A stretch of 15,354 bases of DNA from Bacillota bacterium (GCA_023436765.1 JAEZHX010000075.1:1-15354); one strand, 5' to 3'; counted from the first letter of the stretch, positions 5,431-14,567 are shown. Notes: generated by a model from the letters alone, not told the origin. Numbers and translations: made by a program.

Positions 5431-6759
5431 ATGTATATGAAGAAAAAAGCACACATTATTAAAGAGATCGAAGCTGGCAGCATCGCAGAGGAGCTGGAGC
5501 TTGCTCCGGGTGATGAGCTGATTTCGATTAATGAGAAGGAAATAAAGGATGTCTTCGATTACCATTACCTGATCAAGGAGGAATTCCTGACAGTCGTGAT
5601 CCGGAAGCCGGACGGTGAGGAATGGGAGCTGGAGATTGAGAAGGATTATGAGGATGACTTAGGAATCGTCTTTGAAGAAGGCCTGATGGATTCCTACCGT
5701 TCCTGCCGGAATAAATGTATCTTCTGTTTCATTGACCAGATGCCGCCGGGGATGAGAGAGACCCTATATTTTAAAGATGATGACGCCAGATTATCCTTCC
5801 TGCAGGGCAACTATATCACCCTGACGAATATGAGCAATGAGGATATCGATCGGATCCTGTTCTATAAATTATCTCCGATTAATATCTCCGTCCATACCAC
5901 GAATGAGGAGCTGCGCTGCAGGATGCTCCATAACCGTTTCGCGGGAAGTGCCCTTGAGAAGATAAAGAGGCTGAAGGACGGTGGAATCACGATGAACGGT
6001 CAGATTGTTCTGTGTAAGGGCTGGAATGATGGGGAGGAACTGGAGAAGACAATCCATGACCTTGGCGCATTTTTACCGGAGATGCAGAGTGTATCCGTCG
6101 TTCCGGTCGGACTGACCAAATACCGGAAGGGATTGGTGGAACTGGAGAAATTCTCAAGGGAGGATTCGTTTCAGGTTCTGGAGACCATCCACCGTTGGCA
6201 GGGAATTTTCTTAAAGCATTATCAGACCCGTTTTATCTATGCCGGGGATGAATGGTACATCAGTGCCGGGCTGCAAATCCCGGATGCGGACAGTTATGAG
6301 GGCTATCCACAGCTGGAGAATGGCGTCGGAATGCTGCGCTCCTTCCAGGATGAATTTGAAGAGTCACTAAAGGAGCTAAGCGGAGATGACCGGAGAAAGG
6401 AACTCTCCATGGTGACCGGTGTCCTGGCTGCACCTTATATGGAACAGGCACTGAAAAAGTTAAAGGAACGGTTTCCTAATATTTCGGTTACCCTATACAC
6501 GATCAAAAATGACTTTTTCGGTGAAAATATCACGGTGGCAGGACTGATTACCGGAGGGGATATTATCACACAGCTGAAAGGACTTCCATTGGGAGAATAT
6601 TTACTGCTTCCCGATGTACTGCTGCGAAACGGAGAGACAGTATTACTGGACGATGTGACCGTAGAGCAGATTGAAAACTCTTTACAAACCAGAATCCGTA
6701 TTGTACAATCAGATGGAAACTCTTTCATTCAATCGATAATTGATACTATAAATTGGTAG
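5431..6759 (+). CDS. PDZ / radical-SAM-like DUF512 protein
   Basis: The 442-residue product begins with a PDZ-like segment (about 8-50: EIEAGSIAEELELAPGDELISIN), followed by CRNKCIFCF with Cys92, Cys96 and Cys99 in the CX3CX2C spacing that binds the [4Fe-4S] cluster of radical SAM enzymes, and FLQGNYITLTN and SPINISVHTT, which fit the barrel. The rest (about 230-435) matches the DUF512 region, with SVSVVPVGLTKYR and YAGDEWYISAG. Proteins of this layout are widespread in clostridia and cyanobacteria; the reaction is unknown. Start: ATG 5431, nine bases after GGAGAG (5416-5421). An in-frame ATG at 5341 would add 30 residues running through two hairpins and unlike the family. Der follows after 62 bases, a linkage common in clostridia. 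Confidence 0.88.
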   Translation: MYMKKKAHIIKEIEAGSIAEELELAPGDELISINEKEIKDVFDYHYLIKEEFLTVVIRKPDGEEWELEIEKDYEDDLGIVFEEGLMDSYRSCRNKCIFCFIDQMPPGMRETLYFKDDDARLSFLQGNYITLTNMSNEDIDRILFYKLSPINISVHTTNEELRCRMLHNRFAGSALEKIKRLKDGGITMNGQIVLCKGWNDGEELEKTIHDLGAFLPEMQSVSVVPVGLTKYRKGLVELEKFSREDSFQVLETIHRWQGIFLKHYQTRFIYAGDEWYISAGLQIPDADSYEGYPQLENGVGMLRSFQDEFEESLKELSGDDRRKELSMVTGVLAAPYMEQALKKLKERFPNISVTLYTIKNDFFGENITVAGLITGGDIITQLKGLPLGEYLLLPDVLLRNGETVLLDDVTVEQIENSLQTRIRIVQSDGNSFIQSIIDTINW

Positions 6760-6821
6760 ATAAGCCAAATATACTTGAAGATTCGATTTGTTATTACTTA
6801 CTATATAATCAGGAGAACAAT

Positions 6822-8147
6822 ATGAGCAGACCTATTGTAGCCATCGTTGGCAGACCGAATGTGGGAAAATCTACCCTGTTCAATGCCCTGGCAGGAGAGA
6901 GAATCTCCATTGTCAAGGATTATCCGGGTGTTACCAGGGACCGCATTTATGCCGATGTGACCTGGCTGAATACGCAATTTACCATGATAGATACCGGTGG
7001 CATTGAACCCGACAGCAAGGATGAGATGTTGACCTATATGAGAAAGCAGGCTGAAATCGCTATTGATACGGCAGATGTCATTATGTTTCTGACCGATGTG
7101 CGTCAGGGCCTGGTGGATTCTGATTCGAAGGTGGCAGATATGCTGCGCAGGAGCGGAAAGCCAGTGGTTCTGGTCGTGAACAAGGTCGATAATTTCGATA
7201 AGCTGATGGCGGACGTATATGAGTTCTATAACCTTGGAATCGGGGAACCCTTCCCGATCTCTGCCTCCTCCAAGCTTGGTTTCGGTGAACTGTTGGATGA
7301 AGTTGTAAGACATTTTAAATCCGGAAACACCGAAGAAGCAGCGGATGAACGCCCCAGAATTGCGATCGTCGGAAAGCCGAATGTCGGTAAATCCTCCATC
7401 GTCAATAAACTCTTGGGTGAAAACAGGGTCATTGTATCCAATATCGCCGGTACCACCAGGGATGCGGTTGATACTCCGATTCGCCGTAACGGTAAGGAAT
7501 ACATCCTGATAGATACGGCAGGTCTTCGCAGGAAGAGTAAAATCAAGGAGGAACTGGAACGCTTCAGCATTATCCGTACCGTGACAGCCGTAGAACGGGC
7601 AGATGTCGTGGTACTGGTCATCGATGCAAATGAAGGTGTTACGGAGCAGGACGCCAAGATAGCAGGAATAGCCCATGATCGCGGTAAGGGCATCGTCATT
7701 GCCGTGAATAAGTGGGATATGATTGAGAAGAACAATAAGACAGTCAACGAATATACAAAGGATATCAAAGAAATCTTATCCTTCATGCCCTATGCCGAGA
7801 TTCTGTTTATTTCTGCCGAGACAGGACAGAGAATGCATAAGCTGTTTGAGGTCATTGAGGTGGTGATCCAGAATCAGAATATGCGTATTTCCACCGGTGT
7901 TCTGAATGAGATCATGGCAGAAGCTACTGCCTTACAGCAGCCGCCTTCCGATAAAGGAAAACGTCTGAAGCTCTTCTACATTACTCAGGTTGCAGTGAAG
8001 CCGCCCACCTTCGTCATCTTTGTGAATGATAAGGAATTGATGCATTTTTCTTACACCCGTTATATCGAGAATAAGATTAGGGAAGCCTTCGGGTTTACCG
8101 GTACATCATTAAAGTTTATCATCAGGGAGCGAAAGGAGAATGAATAA
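6822..8147 (+). CDS. der: Ribosome biogenesis GTPase Der (EngA)
   Basis: Der carries two tandem GTPase domains and acts in 50S subunit maturation. In the 441-residue product the first domain has GRPNVGKS (10-17), GVTRD (36-40), DTGG (57-60) and NKVD (120-123); the second has GKPNVGKS (184-191), GTTRD (210-214), DTAG (231-234) and NKWD (296-299). The C-terminal KH-like domain includes KLFYITQVAVKPPTFVIFVND and ends near FTGTSLKFIIRERK. The start follows AGGAG (6811-6815) with six bases to the ATG; an in-frame TTG at 6753 overlaps the previous gene and adds non-family residues. The stop codon touches the plsY start with no gap, so translation is probably coupled. Confidence 0.98.
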   Translation: MSRPIVAIVGRPNVGKSTLFNALAGERISIVKDYPGVTRDRIYADVTWLNTQFTMIDTGGIEPDSKDEMLTYMRKQAEIAIDTADVIMFLTDVRQGLVDSDSKVADMLRRSGKPVVLVVNKVDNFDKLMADVYEFYNLGIGEPFPISASSKLGFGELLDEVVRHFKSGNTEEAADERPRIAIVGKPNVGKSSIVNKLLGENRVIVSNIAGTTRDAVDTPIRRNGKEYILIDTAGLRRKSKIKEELERFSIIRTVTAVERADVVVLVIDANEGVTEQDAKIAGIAHDRGKGIVIAVNKWDMIEKNNKTVNEYTKDIKEILSFMPYAEILFISAETGQRMHKLFEVIEVVIQNQNMRISTGVLNEIMAEATALQQPPSDKGKRLKLFYITQVAVKPPTFVIFVNDKELMHFSYTRYIENKIREAFGFTGTSLKFIIRERKENE

Positions 8148-8783
8148 ATGCTCATTCGGATTATCCTCTGTTTAGGACTCGGTTATCTGTTTGGATGTTT
8201 TTCTACGGGATATATCATCGGTAAAATGAAAAAGGTAGATATCCGGAATTACGGAAGCGGCAATTCCGGTACTACAAATGCACTAAGAACATTAGGTGCG
8301 AAAGCAGGCATCATCACATTGGTAGGGGATATGCTAAAGGCCATCCTGCCGATTCTCCTGATTCGTTATCTGTTTTTTATAGGGGTATCCTATGTTCAGC
8401 TTCTGACCCTGTATGCCGGCTTAGGTGTTGTTCTTGGACATAACTATCCATTTTGGCTGAAATTCAAGGGTGGAAAGGGGATTGCCGCCACCTCGGGTGT
8501 CATGGTAGCTTTTGATCCCTGGATTGTGCCGGTTGGACTACCCTTATTTGTGATTTCCGTTGCATTAACCAGGTATGTTTCCGTTGGTTCCCTTCTGTTA
8601 GCAGTATTATTTCCTGCATGGGTTTATATTTTCTATCCGAAGGAATTACATATGCTAATTGTTGCGCTAATTTTCATGACATTGGCATTTATCAAGCATA
8701 GATCCAACATAAAGCGTATTATTAACGGAACGGAAAATAAATTGGGTCAAAGAGTTAAAATAGAAGATAAGAAGATATCATAA
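8148..8783 (+). CDS. plsY: Acyl-phosphate:glycerol-3-phosphate acyltransferase PlsY
   Basis: PlsY transfers a fatty acyl group from acyl-phosphate to glycerol-3-phosphate, the first committed step of phospholipid synthesis in most bacteria, at the inner membrane. The 211-residue protein is strongly hydrophobic and has the three conserved loops: GSGNSGTTNALR (36-47), GHNYPFWLKFKGGKG (97-111) and HRSNIKRIINGTENK (184-198). The ATG directly follows the der stop, with AGGAG (8134-8138) inside the end of der. The following gene, gpsA, makes its substrate, so the two form a metabolic pair. Confidence 0.97.
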   Translation: MLIRIILCLGLGYLFGCFSTGYIIGKMKKVDIRNYGSGNSGTTNALRTLGAKAGIITLVGDMLKAILPILLIRYLFFIGVSYVQLLTLYAGLGVVLGHNYPFWLKFKGGKGIAATSGVMVAFDPWIVPVGLPLFVISVALTRYVSVGSLLLAVLFPAWVYIFYPKELHMLIVALIFMTLAFIKHRSNIKRIINGTENKLGQRVKIEDKKIS

Positions 8784-8817
8784 AAACTATAAAGAATCCA
8801 AACAAAGGAGGTACCAT

Positions 8818-9828
8818 ATGAGTAAGGTAGGTGTACTAGGAGCTGGAACCTGGGGTTGTGCCCTGGCTATTCTGCTATCCGATAATGGCCATGACGTTAC
8901 CATTTGGACGAAGATTGAAAAGGAAGCAAAGACTCTGGAGGAAAACAGGGAGGAGCTTAAGAATCTGCCCGGTGCCAAGCTTCCGAAGAATATTAAGATT
9001 ATCCTTGATTTGAAGGAAGCATGTACTGACAAGGATCTGCTGGTCATGGCAGTAGCTTCTCCTTATATCAGAGCTACAGCACATGAGGCAAGCCCATATA
9101 TTCGTGAGGGGCAGATACTGGTGAATGTGTCCAAGGGCTTGGAGGATTCGACTCTGATGACCCTGTCCGACGTTTTAAAGGAGGAGATTCCTCAGGCCGA
9201 TATTGCTGTGTTATCCGGTCCTACCCATGCGGAGGAGGTAAGCCGCCGTATTCCCACAACCATCGTAGTGGGAGCTGGTACCAAGGAAACCGCAAGATTC
9301 ATTCAGGATGTTTTCATGAATGAAGTGTTCCGTGTCTACACCAGCCCTGATATTATCGGTATCGAGCTGGGCGGCTCCTTAAAGAATGTAATTGCCCTTG
9401 CTGCCGGAGTCATTGACGGTTTAGGGCTTGGCGATAATACGAAAGCAGCTCTGATGACCAGAGGAATGGCAGAGATCAGCCGCCTCGGTGTGAAGATGGG
9501 CGGTAAGGCCGAGACATTTACCGGATTATCCGGCATGGGTGATCTTTTTGTTACCTGTACAAGCAGACATAGCCGTAACCGACTGGCCGGTTACTTGATG
9601 GGACAAGGCTTAACGATGGATGAGGCCATGAAGGAAGTAAATCAGGTCGTGGAAGGTGTTCATTCAGCGAAGGCAGCTCTTCATATGGCCCAGAAATATG
9701 ACGTTGAAATGCCGATTGTAGAGCAGATTAATATGGTTTTATTCGAGGGCAAGACTCCGGGTGAGGCACTGGCTGATCTCTATGGTAGAGATAAGCGGAT
9801 GGAATACAAGACCCTGGAATGGGATTAA
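8818..9828 (+). CDS. gpsA: Glycerol-3-phosphate dehydrogenase [NAD(P)+]
   Basis: GpsA reduces dihydroxyacetone phosphate to sn-glycerol-3-phosphate, the backbone for phospholipids and the acceptor used by PlsY just upstream. The 336-residue product has the nucleotide-binding motif GAGTWGCALA (8-17), NVSKGLE (103-109) with Lys106, LSGPTHAEEV (132-141), the LGGSLKNVIALAAG block with catalytic Lys189, and a C-terminal GLSGMGDLFVTCTS. AAAGGAGG lies about six bases before the ATG. A strong terminator starts 18 bases after the stop and ends this transcription unit. Confidence 0.98.
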   Translation: MSKVGVLGAGTWGCALAILLSDNGHDVTIWTKIEKEAKTLEENREELKNLPGAKLPKNIKIILDLKEACTDKDLLVMAVASPYIRATAHEASPYIREGQILVNVSKGLEDSTLMTLSDVLKEEIPQADIAVLSGPTHAEEVSRRIPTTIVVGAGTKETARFIQDVFMNEVFRVYTSPDIIGIELGGSLKNVIALAAGVIDGLGLGDNTKAALMTRGMAEISRLGVKMGGKAETFTGLSGMGDLFVTCTSRHSRNRLAGYLMGQGLTMDEAMKEVNQVVEGVHSAKAALHMAQKYDVEMPIVEQINMVLFEGKTPGEALADLYGRDKRMEYKTLEWD

Positions 9829-9845
9829 AAAACAGAGAATTAGAT

Positions 9846-9876
9846 GGAGACAGAACTGGATTCTGTCTCCTTTTTT
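9846..9876 (+). terminator. Strong intrinsic terminator after gpsA
   Basis: GGAGACAGAA (9846-9855) pairs perfectly with TTCTGTCTCC (9861-9870) around a five-base loop and is followed by six T. It separates the gpsA transcript from the ABC exporter module. Confidence 0.95.
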
Positions 9877-9884
9877 GACGAATT

Positions 9885-9903
9885 AGTTAAAATTTTTCTA
9901 ACT
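9885..9903. repeat. Inverted repeat upstream of the exporter promoter
   Basis: AGTTA (9885-9889) and TAACT (9899-9903) flank an A/T-rich centre, ending five bases before the -35 box. It could be a regulator site or an UP-like element. Short arms keep confidence low. Confidence 0.3.
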
Positions 9904-9908
9904 TAGTA

Positions 9909-9937
9909 TTGAACATATGTTCTCCGAGTGTTATAAT
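9909..9937 (+). promoter_or_regulatory. Promoter of the ABC exporter module with palindromic operator
   Basis: TTGAAC (9909-9914), a 17-base spacer and TATAAT (9932-9937) form a strong sigma-A-type promoter, with an extended -10 (TGT at 9929-9931). GAACATATGTTC (9911-9922) is a perfect 12-bp palindrome that covers most of the -35 box and the start of the spacer. That placement is typical of a repressor site. The predicted leader to the ATG at 10039 is about 95 bases. No regulator gene is next to it, so a regulator would have to act from elsewhere. Confidence 0.7.
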
Positions 9938-10038
9938 GTGTCAGGTGTCTCAAATTCTGGATTATGTTTTAGCAGTATATGGATATAAAGTATGATTATG
10001 TTATTATATCTTAAACTGTAGAACAGTAAGGGGGATTT

Positions 10039-11871
10039 ATGGAAGAAAAACAAAAAATCAAAAAGACACGGGTACTGAAAAACACCTTTTATTCCATCCG
10101 GTTGATGTGGGAGATCAGCAAAGGTGCCATCTTTCATGCAGCCTTATCCATCGCATCCGATTACTTTGCATGGGTATTTTACAGTCTTTTCTTCATTCTG
10201 TATCTGGTGGGTGCAATTGAACAGGCGGAGAGCTTCGGTCATATCCTGCGGTTTATTTTGACTGCTGGAGGATTATTCATGATTACAGCGCTGTACCGTG
10301 CGTACATAGATGGTGCTTATGCTCCTATGGTAAGTGCCAGGATCTATAAGAGGCTTTACAGGAAGCTGTACCAGAAGGCCAGGAACGTAGAACTGCGCTG
10401 CTTTGAAGACAGCAATTTTTATAACAAATATACCCTGGCAGTAGACGGTGCCAATGATAAACTTATGAATCTTCTCATCAACTTCTCCGGTATCTTCTGT
10501 GCCGGTATCGCTGTAGTTGTTGTATTCGCGAAAATGTACCAGATTGATAAGGTTGCGATGCTCTTTGTGATATTCCCGATCATTGGTAACTTTGCTTTTG
10601 GCTATCAGGTAAATAAGAGATATTATGAACGGGATCAGGCCTTGGCTCCTTATAAGCGAAGGATTGATTATGTAAACCGCGTAATGTATCTTTCCGATTA
10701 TTCGAAGGAGATGCGTCTGTCCAACGTTTTTCAACTGCTTAAACAGAAATACGATAAAGCAATAGAAGGCATCTATGAGGTGGTAAATACCTTTGCACCG
10801 AAGATTAACGTTCCCCTATGGTTCCGGAATTATTTCACCTTCACGATTATCTTTGAAGGAGTATTGATGTATGGGGCATATCGGATGATTGTAAAGAATG
10901 CGATCAGCCTTTCAGAGCTTGCTATGCTGTCCAGTGCCATGGTTTCAGCCACCTGGATTCTGATCCGCTTTACGGAGCATATCATGGAAAGCATGAAGCT
11001 GGCATTGTTCATCGAGAACCTTCGGACTTTTTTGGAATACAAGGAGAAGCTACCGGAGGATTATGACGGAATTATGCCTGAGGAAGAGATACGCTCCATT
11101 GAGTTCCGTAATGTCAGCTTTGCTTATAAGGAGGGCGGGGAATATACCCTTAAGAATATGTCCTTTAGCATTGAAGGAAAGTCCAGTGTAGCGCTGGTCG
11201 GTCATAACGGAGCGGGAAAGACCACAATCATTAAGCTGTTGTTCCGCTTATACGATCCGACAGAGGGAGAAATCCTTCTGAATGGAAGGAATATCAAAGA
11301 CTATAATCTGAAGGCTTACCGTAATCTGTTTGCTGCGGCCTTCCAGGATTACAAGATATTTGCTTTTTCCATCAAAGAGAATATCCTGATGCATTCTGCT
11401 AAGGCGGAGGAGGATGAAATCGTCCTAGATGCCCTCAAAAAAGCAGGAGTATATGATAAGGTCATGTCTCTACCAAAGGGAATAGATACCATTCTAACGA
11501 AGGAATTCGATGAGGAGGGTGCACTTCTGTCCGGTGGAGAATTCCAGAAGCTGGTTGTAGCCCGTGCATTTGCTAAGGAAGCTCCGATCAAGGTGTTTGA
11601 CGAACCCTCCAGTGCTCTTGATCCAATCGCGGAATATGAGCTGTACGAAAGCATACAGAAGGACAGCATCGGCAAAACCATGGTGTTTATTTCCCATAGA
11701 TTGTCCTCCGTCCGGAATGCGGATATGGTATATATGCTGGAGAACGGAGAAATCATCGAGAGGGGTACTCATAAGGAGCTGATGCTTCAGAACGGAGCTT
11801 ACGCCGATATGTATCAGAAGCAGGCGAAGAATTATCTCGCTGTTGAGCATTTGCAGGAGGTGAGGGCATAA
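10039..11871 (+). CDS. ABC exporter half-transporter, subunit 1 (permease-ATPase fusion)
   Basis: The 610-residue product has an N-terminal membrane domain with about six segments (roughly 30-60, 66-88, 150-168, 172-190, 265-283, 292-312) and a C-terminal ATPase: Walker A GHNGAGKT (388-395), Q-loop Gln436, signature LSGGE (497-501), Walker B with Asp521 and catalytic Glu522, D-loop SALD, and switch His553. All residues needed for ATP hydrolysis are present. The intracellular motif YVNRVMYLSDYSKEMRL (211-227) recurs in the next protein and marks a clostridial exporter subfamily. No peptidase or substrate-binding domain is visible, so the cargo cannot be told. AAGGGGG lies four bases before the ATG. 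It overlaps the next gene by one base, implying a heterodimer. Confidence 0.93.
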   Translation: MEEKQKIKKTRVLKNTFYSIRLMWEISKGAIFHAALSIASDYFAWVFYSLFFILYLVGAIEQAESFGHILRFILTAGGLFMITALYRAYIDGAYAPMVSARIYKRLYRKLYQKARNVELRCFEDSNFYNKYTLAVDGANDKLMNLLINFSGIFCAGIAVVVVFAKMYQIDKVAMLFVIFPIIGNFAFGYQVNKRYYERDQALAPYKRRIDYVNRVMYLSDYSKEMRLSNVFQLLKQKYDKAIEGIYEVVNTFAPKINVPLWFRNYFTFTIIFEGVLMYGAYRMIVKNAISLSELAMLSSAMVSATWILIRFTEHIMESMKLALFIENLRTFLEYKEKLPEDYDGIMPEEEIRSIEFRNVSFAYKEGGEYTLKNMSFSIEGKSSVALVGHNGAGKTTIIKLLFRLYDPTEGEILLNGRNIKDYNLKAYRNLFAAAFQDYKIFAFSIKENILMHSAKAEEDEIVLDALKKAGVYDKVMSLPKGIDTILTKEFDEEGALLSGGEFQKLVVARAFAKEAPIKVFDEPSSALDPIAEYELYESIQKDSIGKTMVFISHRLSSVRNADMVYMLENGEIIERGTHKELMLQNGAYADMYQKQAKNYLAVEHLQEVRA

Positions 11872-13709
11872 TGAGGAAGTCAGCGAAAAACAAAGAAACA
11901 AAACAAAGCTTCTCTAAGGTGATGAACAATAACTGGTTCATCATCAAGCTGTCCTTCAGGACTGCGCCGTTCTATATGTGTTACATGATCTTCGAGCAGA
12001 TCAAACAAAGCGGTCTGGTTTTCCTCGAGCATACCTATGGCATTAAATTCGTATTGGAAGCAGCGGAATTTCATAAGCCCTTTCTTGTGGTTTTACGTTT
12101 CCTGCTGATTGTATTCGGAGCCTGGGCCACCTCCTTTTTCTTAAGCGGTATCTATCAGAATAGGGTATCGCTGAAGGCTCTGCCCAAGATAAACAAGAAA
12201 CTGAAGGAAATGATGTATGAGAAGGCCAGGGAGCTGGATCTGGAATGCTACGATAATCCGGAGTATTATAATGAGTTTGTACTTTCTATCTCAGAAGCCG
12301 AGAAATCCATCACCAGAACCCATCAGATCATTGAAGCCTTCTTCTATGCTGTAACGACACTGTTGACAGCAGGTATCTTCTTCCTGACAACGGACTCACC
12401 CTCAATGATCTTTATCTTCAGTTCCTTCCTGCTGACCTTTCTGTTCTCACAGATACTCAATAAGGTTAACTTCAAGAACAGGCTGGAAAAGAATCCTCAG
12501 GAGCGGAAACGTTCCTATGTCCACAGGGTATTCTATCTGAATGAATATGCGAAGGAGGTACGTTTAAATCCTGAGATCTCTGACCTTTTGTACGAGGAAT
12601 TTGAGAACACGAACGATAATATCTATGGCATAGAGAAAAAATATGCCACGAAGCGGACGTTACTCCAATTTCTAGCTAATTATATTACCAATGATTTTGT
12701 CAGTGATGTAATCTATATCTCATATCTGGTATACAGGGCTGCCGTGCAGCATGTGATTTCCTACAGCAGTGTAATCGTACTCTGGAATTCCTCCGGAAGC
12801 CTGAAGCACAGCCTTCACAGCTTTACCAAGATATTTCCTCAGATCTCAGAGAATAGTTTATATATAGAAAAAATACGGAACTTCCTGAACTATGAAAAGA
12901 AAATAAAGAGTATCAGAAATCTGCCGGTACCGGTGAAGCCCTGTACCTTGGAGCTTAAGAATGTTTCCTTCGGATATACAAGGAAGGATGGGTATATCCT
13001 GCAGAATATCAATCTGACGATTCATCCCAATGAAAAGATTGCATTGGTCGGTTATAACGGTGCCGGTAAGACAACACTGATCAAGCTGATCATGAGACTG
13101 TATGACCCGGAGGAAGGAGTCATTCTATATAACGGCATTAACGTCAAGGATTATGATATAAATCAGTACCGGGAAGCCATTGGCACGATATTCCAGGATT
13201 TTAAGATATTTGCGGCAACCGTCGGGGAGAATGTAGTACTGGATTACGAGGCTGAGGATGTCATGAAGTCACTCGAGCCTAATCTTAGGGAGGCGCTGTC
13301 CTTCAGCGGCTTCGGTGACAGGCTGGAGCAGCTTCCGGGTGGTTTATTGACGGAGTTGACAACAGAATTTGAGAAGGACGGTATTGATCTGTCGGGAGGA
13401 GAAAGCCAGAAGCTTGCGATTGCCAGAGCCTTCTATAAGGATGCCCGAATGGTGATCCTAGATGAACCCTCCAGTGCACTGGATCCGATCGCTGAATATC
13501 AGTTAAATGAAACAATGCTCCAGGCCGCAGCTGTAAAGACTGTGATCTTTATTTCCCACCGTCTCTCCACCACCAGAAATGCGGATCGTATCATTATGCT
13601 GGAGCAGGGAAGAATTATTGAGGAAGGGAACCACGAGGAGCTGCTCCGAATCAAGGGTAAATACGCCGGCATGTGGAGAGCCCAGGCTTCAAAATATGTG
13701 GATGTATAA
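11871..13709 (+). CDS. ABC exporter half-transporter, subunit 2 (permease-ATPase fusion)
   Basis: The 612-residue partner has the same order: a membrane domain (segments near 70-92, 155-172, 176-196 and 275-305 are clearest), then an ATPase with Walker A GYNGAGKT (394-401), Gln442, LSGGE (507-511), Asp531-Glu532 and His563. Unlike many heterodimeric exporters, neither subunit lacks the catalytic Glu. The motif YVHRVFYLNEYAKEVRL (216-232) matches subunit 1 in place and sequence, suggesting an old duplication. The start codon shares a base with the previous stop (TAATG), and GGAGG lies within the end of subunit 1, so synthesis is likely coupled. The direction is presumably export; the substrate is unknown. 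The IMPase-family gene follows after 36 bases. Confidence 0.93.
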   Translation: MRKSAKNKETKQSFSKVMNNNWFIIKLSFRTAPFYMCYMIFEQIKQSGLVFLEHTYGIKFVLEAAEFHKPFLVVLRFLLIVFGAWATSFFLSGIYQNRVSLKALPKINKKLKEMMYEKARELDLECYDNPEYYNEFVLSISEAEKSITRTHQIIEAFFYAVTTLLTAGIFFLTTDSPSMIFIFSSFLLTFLFSQILNKVNFKNRLEKNPQERKRSYVHRVFYLNEYAKEVRLNPEISDLLYEEFENTNDNIYGIEKKYATKRTLLQFLANYITNDFVSDVIYISYLVYRAAVQHVISYSSVIVLWNSSGSLKHSLHSFTKIFPQISENSLYIEKIRNFLNYEKKIKSIRNLPVPVKPCTLELKNVSFGYTRKDGYILQNINLTIHPNEKIALVGYNGAGKTTLIKLIMRLYDPEEGVILYNGINVKDYDINQYREAIGTIFQDFKIFAATVGENVVLDYEAEDVMKSLEPNLREALSFSGFGDRLEQLPGGLLTELTTEFEKDGIDLSGGESQKLAIARAFYKDARMVILDEPSSALDPIAEYQLNETMLQAAAVKTVIFISHRLSTTRNADRIIMLEQGRIIEEGNHEELLRIKGKYAGMWRAQASKYVDV

Positions 13710-13745
13710 CAGATCAGTTCAGACTTACTACTCGGAGGTACTCTA

Positions 13746-14567
13746 ATGACTCAAGAATTCCTAAGGATCATCCGGGAAGCCGGAAGAATTATGCTTCAGG
13801 CAAATGATATCGGCAGCCAGGTGGAAAGTAAACAGGGTGAGGCTAATTTTGTAACGAAATATGATTATGAGGTACAGGAATATCTTCGTCTGTCCCTCGG
13901 AGAGTTCCTGCCGGATGCAGCCATCATCGGGGAGGAAGGAGAGGAAGATAAGCTTTATTCACATAAGAGCTGCTTCATTATCGATCCGATTGACGGCACG
14001 ACTAATTTTATTTTTGGTAACCGTCATAGTGCAATTTCAGTAGCACTGATGCAGGAGGGTGCACCGGTATTTGGGGCAGTATTTGATCCCTATCAGGATG
14101 AAATGTTCTATGCCGTTAAGGGAAAGGGTGCATTTCTGTCCAGAAGTGTCATCTCAAATACTACCTTGCTGCCGGAAAAGGAATCCGTCATAATTACGCG
14201 GACTGAGCAGCGACTTAAGATAAAGAATCTATCCTTAAAGGAAGGGCTAACCTGCTTCGGAACCTCTCCTTATTACCGTGAACGGATGGAAAGCTCCTTT
14301 GAGCTGGCAAAGAAGCTATATGAGAATTCACTGGATATAAGAAGAAGCGGATCGGCGGCGTTGGATCTTGGCTATATTGCTGCCGGCAGATATGTACTGT
14401 TTGCGGAGTATGTGCTGCAGCCCTGGGATTATTCTGCGGCTTCCCTGATTATAGAAGAGGCCGGAGGGGTAATCCGTGATTTGGAAGGGAAGGCCCTGAC
14501 CTATGACAAACCCAGCTCTGTAATCGCCGGAGCTCCTCAGGCAATGGAGGATTTCAGAAAGCTGTAA
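13746..14567 (+). CDS. Inositol monophosphatase family protein
   Basis: This 273-residue enzyme belongs to the Mg2+-dependent phosphatase family of inositol monophosphatase, SuhB and CysQ. Metal-binding motifs are intact: IGEEG (61-65), IDPIDGTTNFIFGN (79-92) with Asp80 and Asp83, and QPWDYSAASLIIEEAGG (225-241) with Asp228. RRSGSAALDLGYIAAGR (199-215) is also typical. The substrate may be inositol phosphate, a sugar or nucleotide phosphate such as PAP, or another small phosphate ester; the motifs do not decide this. CGGAGG lies about eight bases before the ATG. It is 36 bases after the exporter genes and probably shares their transcript, but a functional link is only inferred. Confidence 0.9.
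   Translation: MTQEFLRIIREAGRIMLQANDIGSQVESKQGEANFVTKYDYEVQEYLRLSLGEFLPDAAIIGEEGEEDKLYSHKSCFIIDPIDGTTNFIFGNRHSAISVALMQEGAPVFGAVFDPYQDEMFYAVKGKGAFLSRSVISNTTLLPEKESVIITRTEQRLKIKNLSLKEGLTCFGTSPYYRERMESSFELAKKLYENSLDIRRSGSAALDLGYIAAGRYVLFAEYVLQPWDYSAASLIIEEAGGVIRDLEGKALTYDKPSSVIAGAPQAMEDFRKL

Noticed and set aside
6804..6809. TATAAT just before der as a separate promoter.
   Set aside because: No -35 box at suitable distance, and a start from it would fall at the ribosome-binding site.
6801..7676. 291-codon open frame on the - strand across der.
   Set aside because: Antisense to a highly conserved GTPase; explained by codon bias, with no recognisable product.
11494..11901. Open frames on the - strand over the exporter genes.
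   Set aside because: They are shadows of the conserved ATPase domains, without recognisable products.
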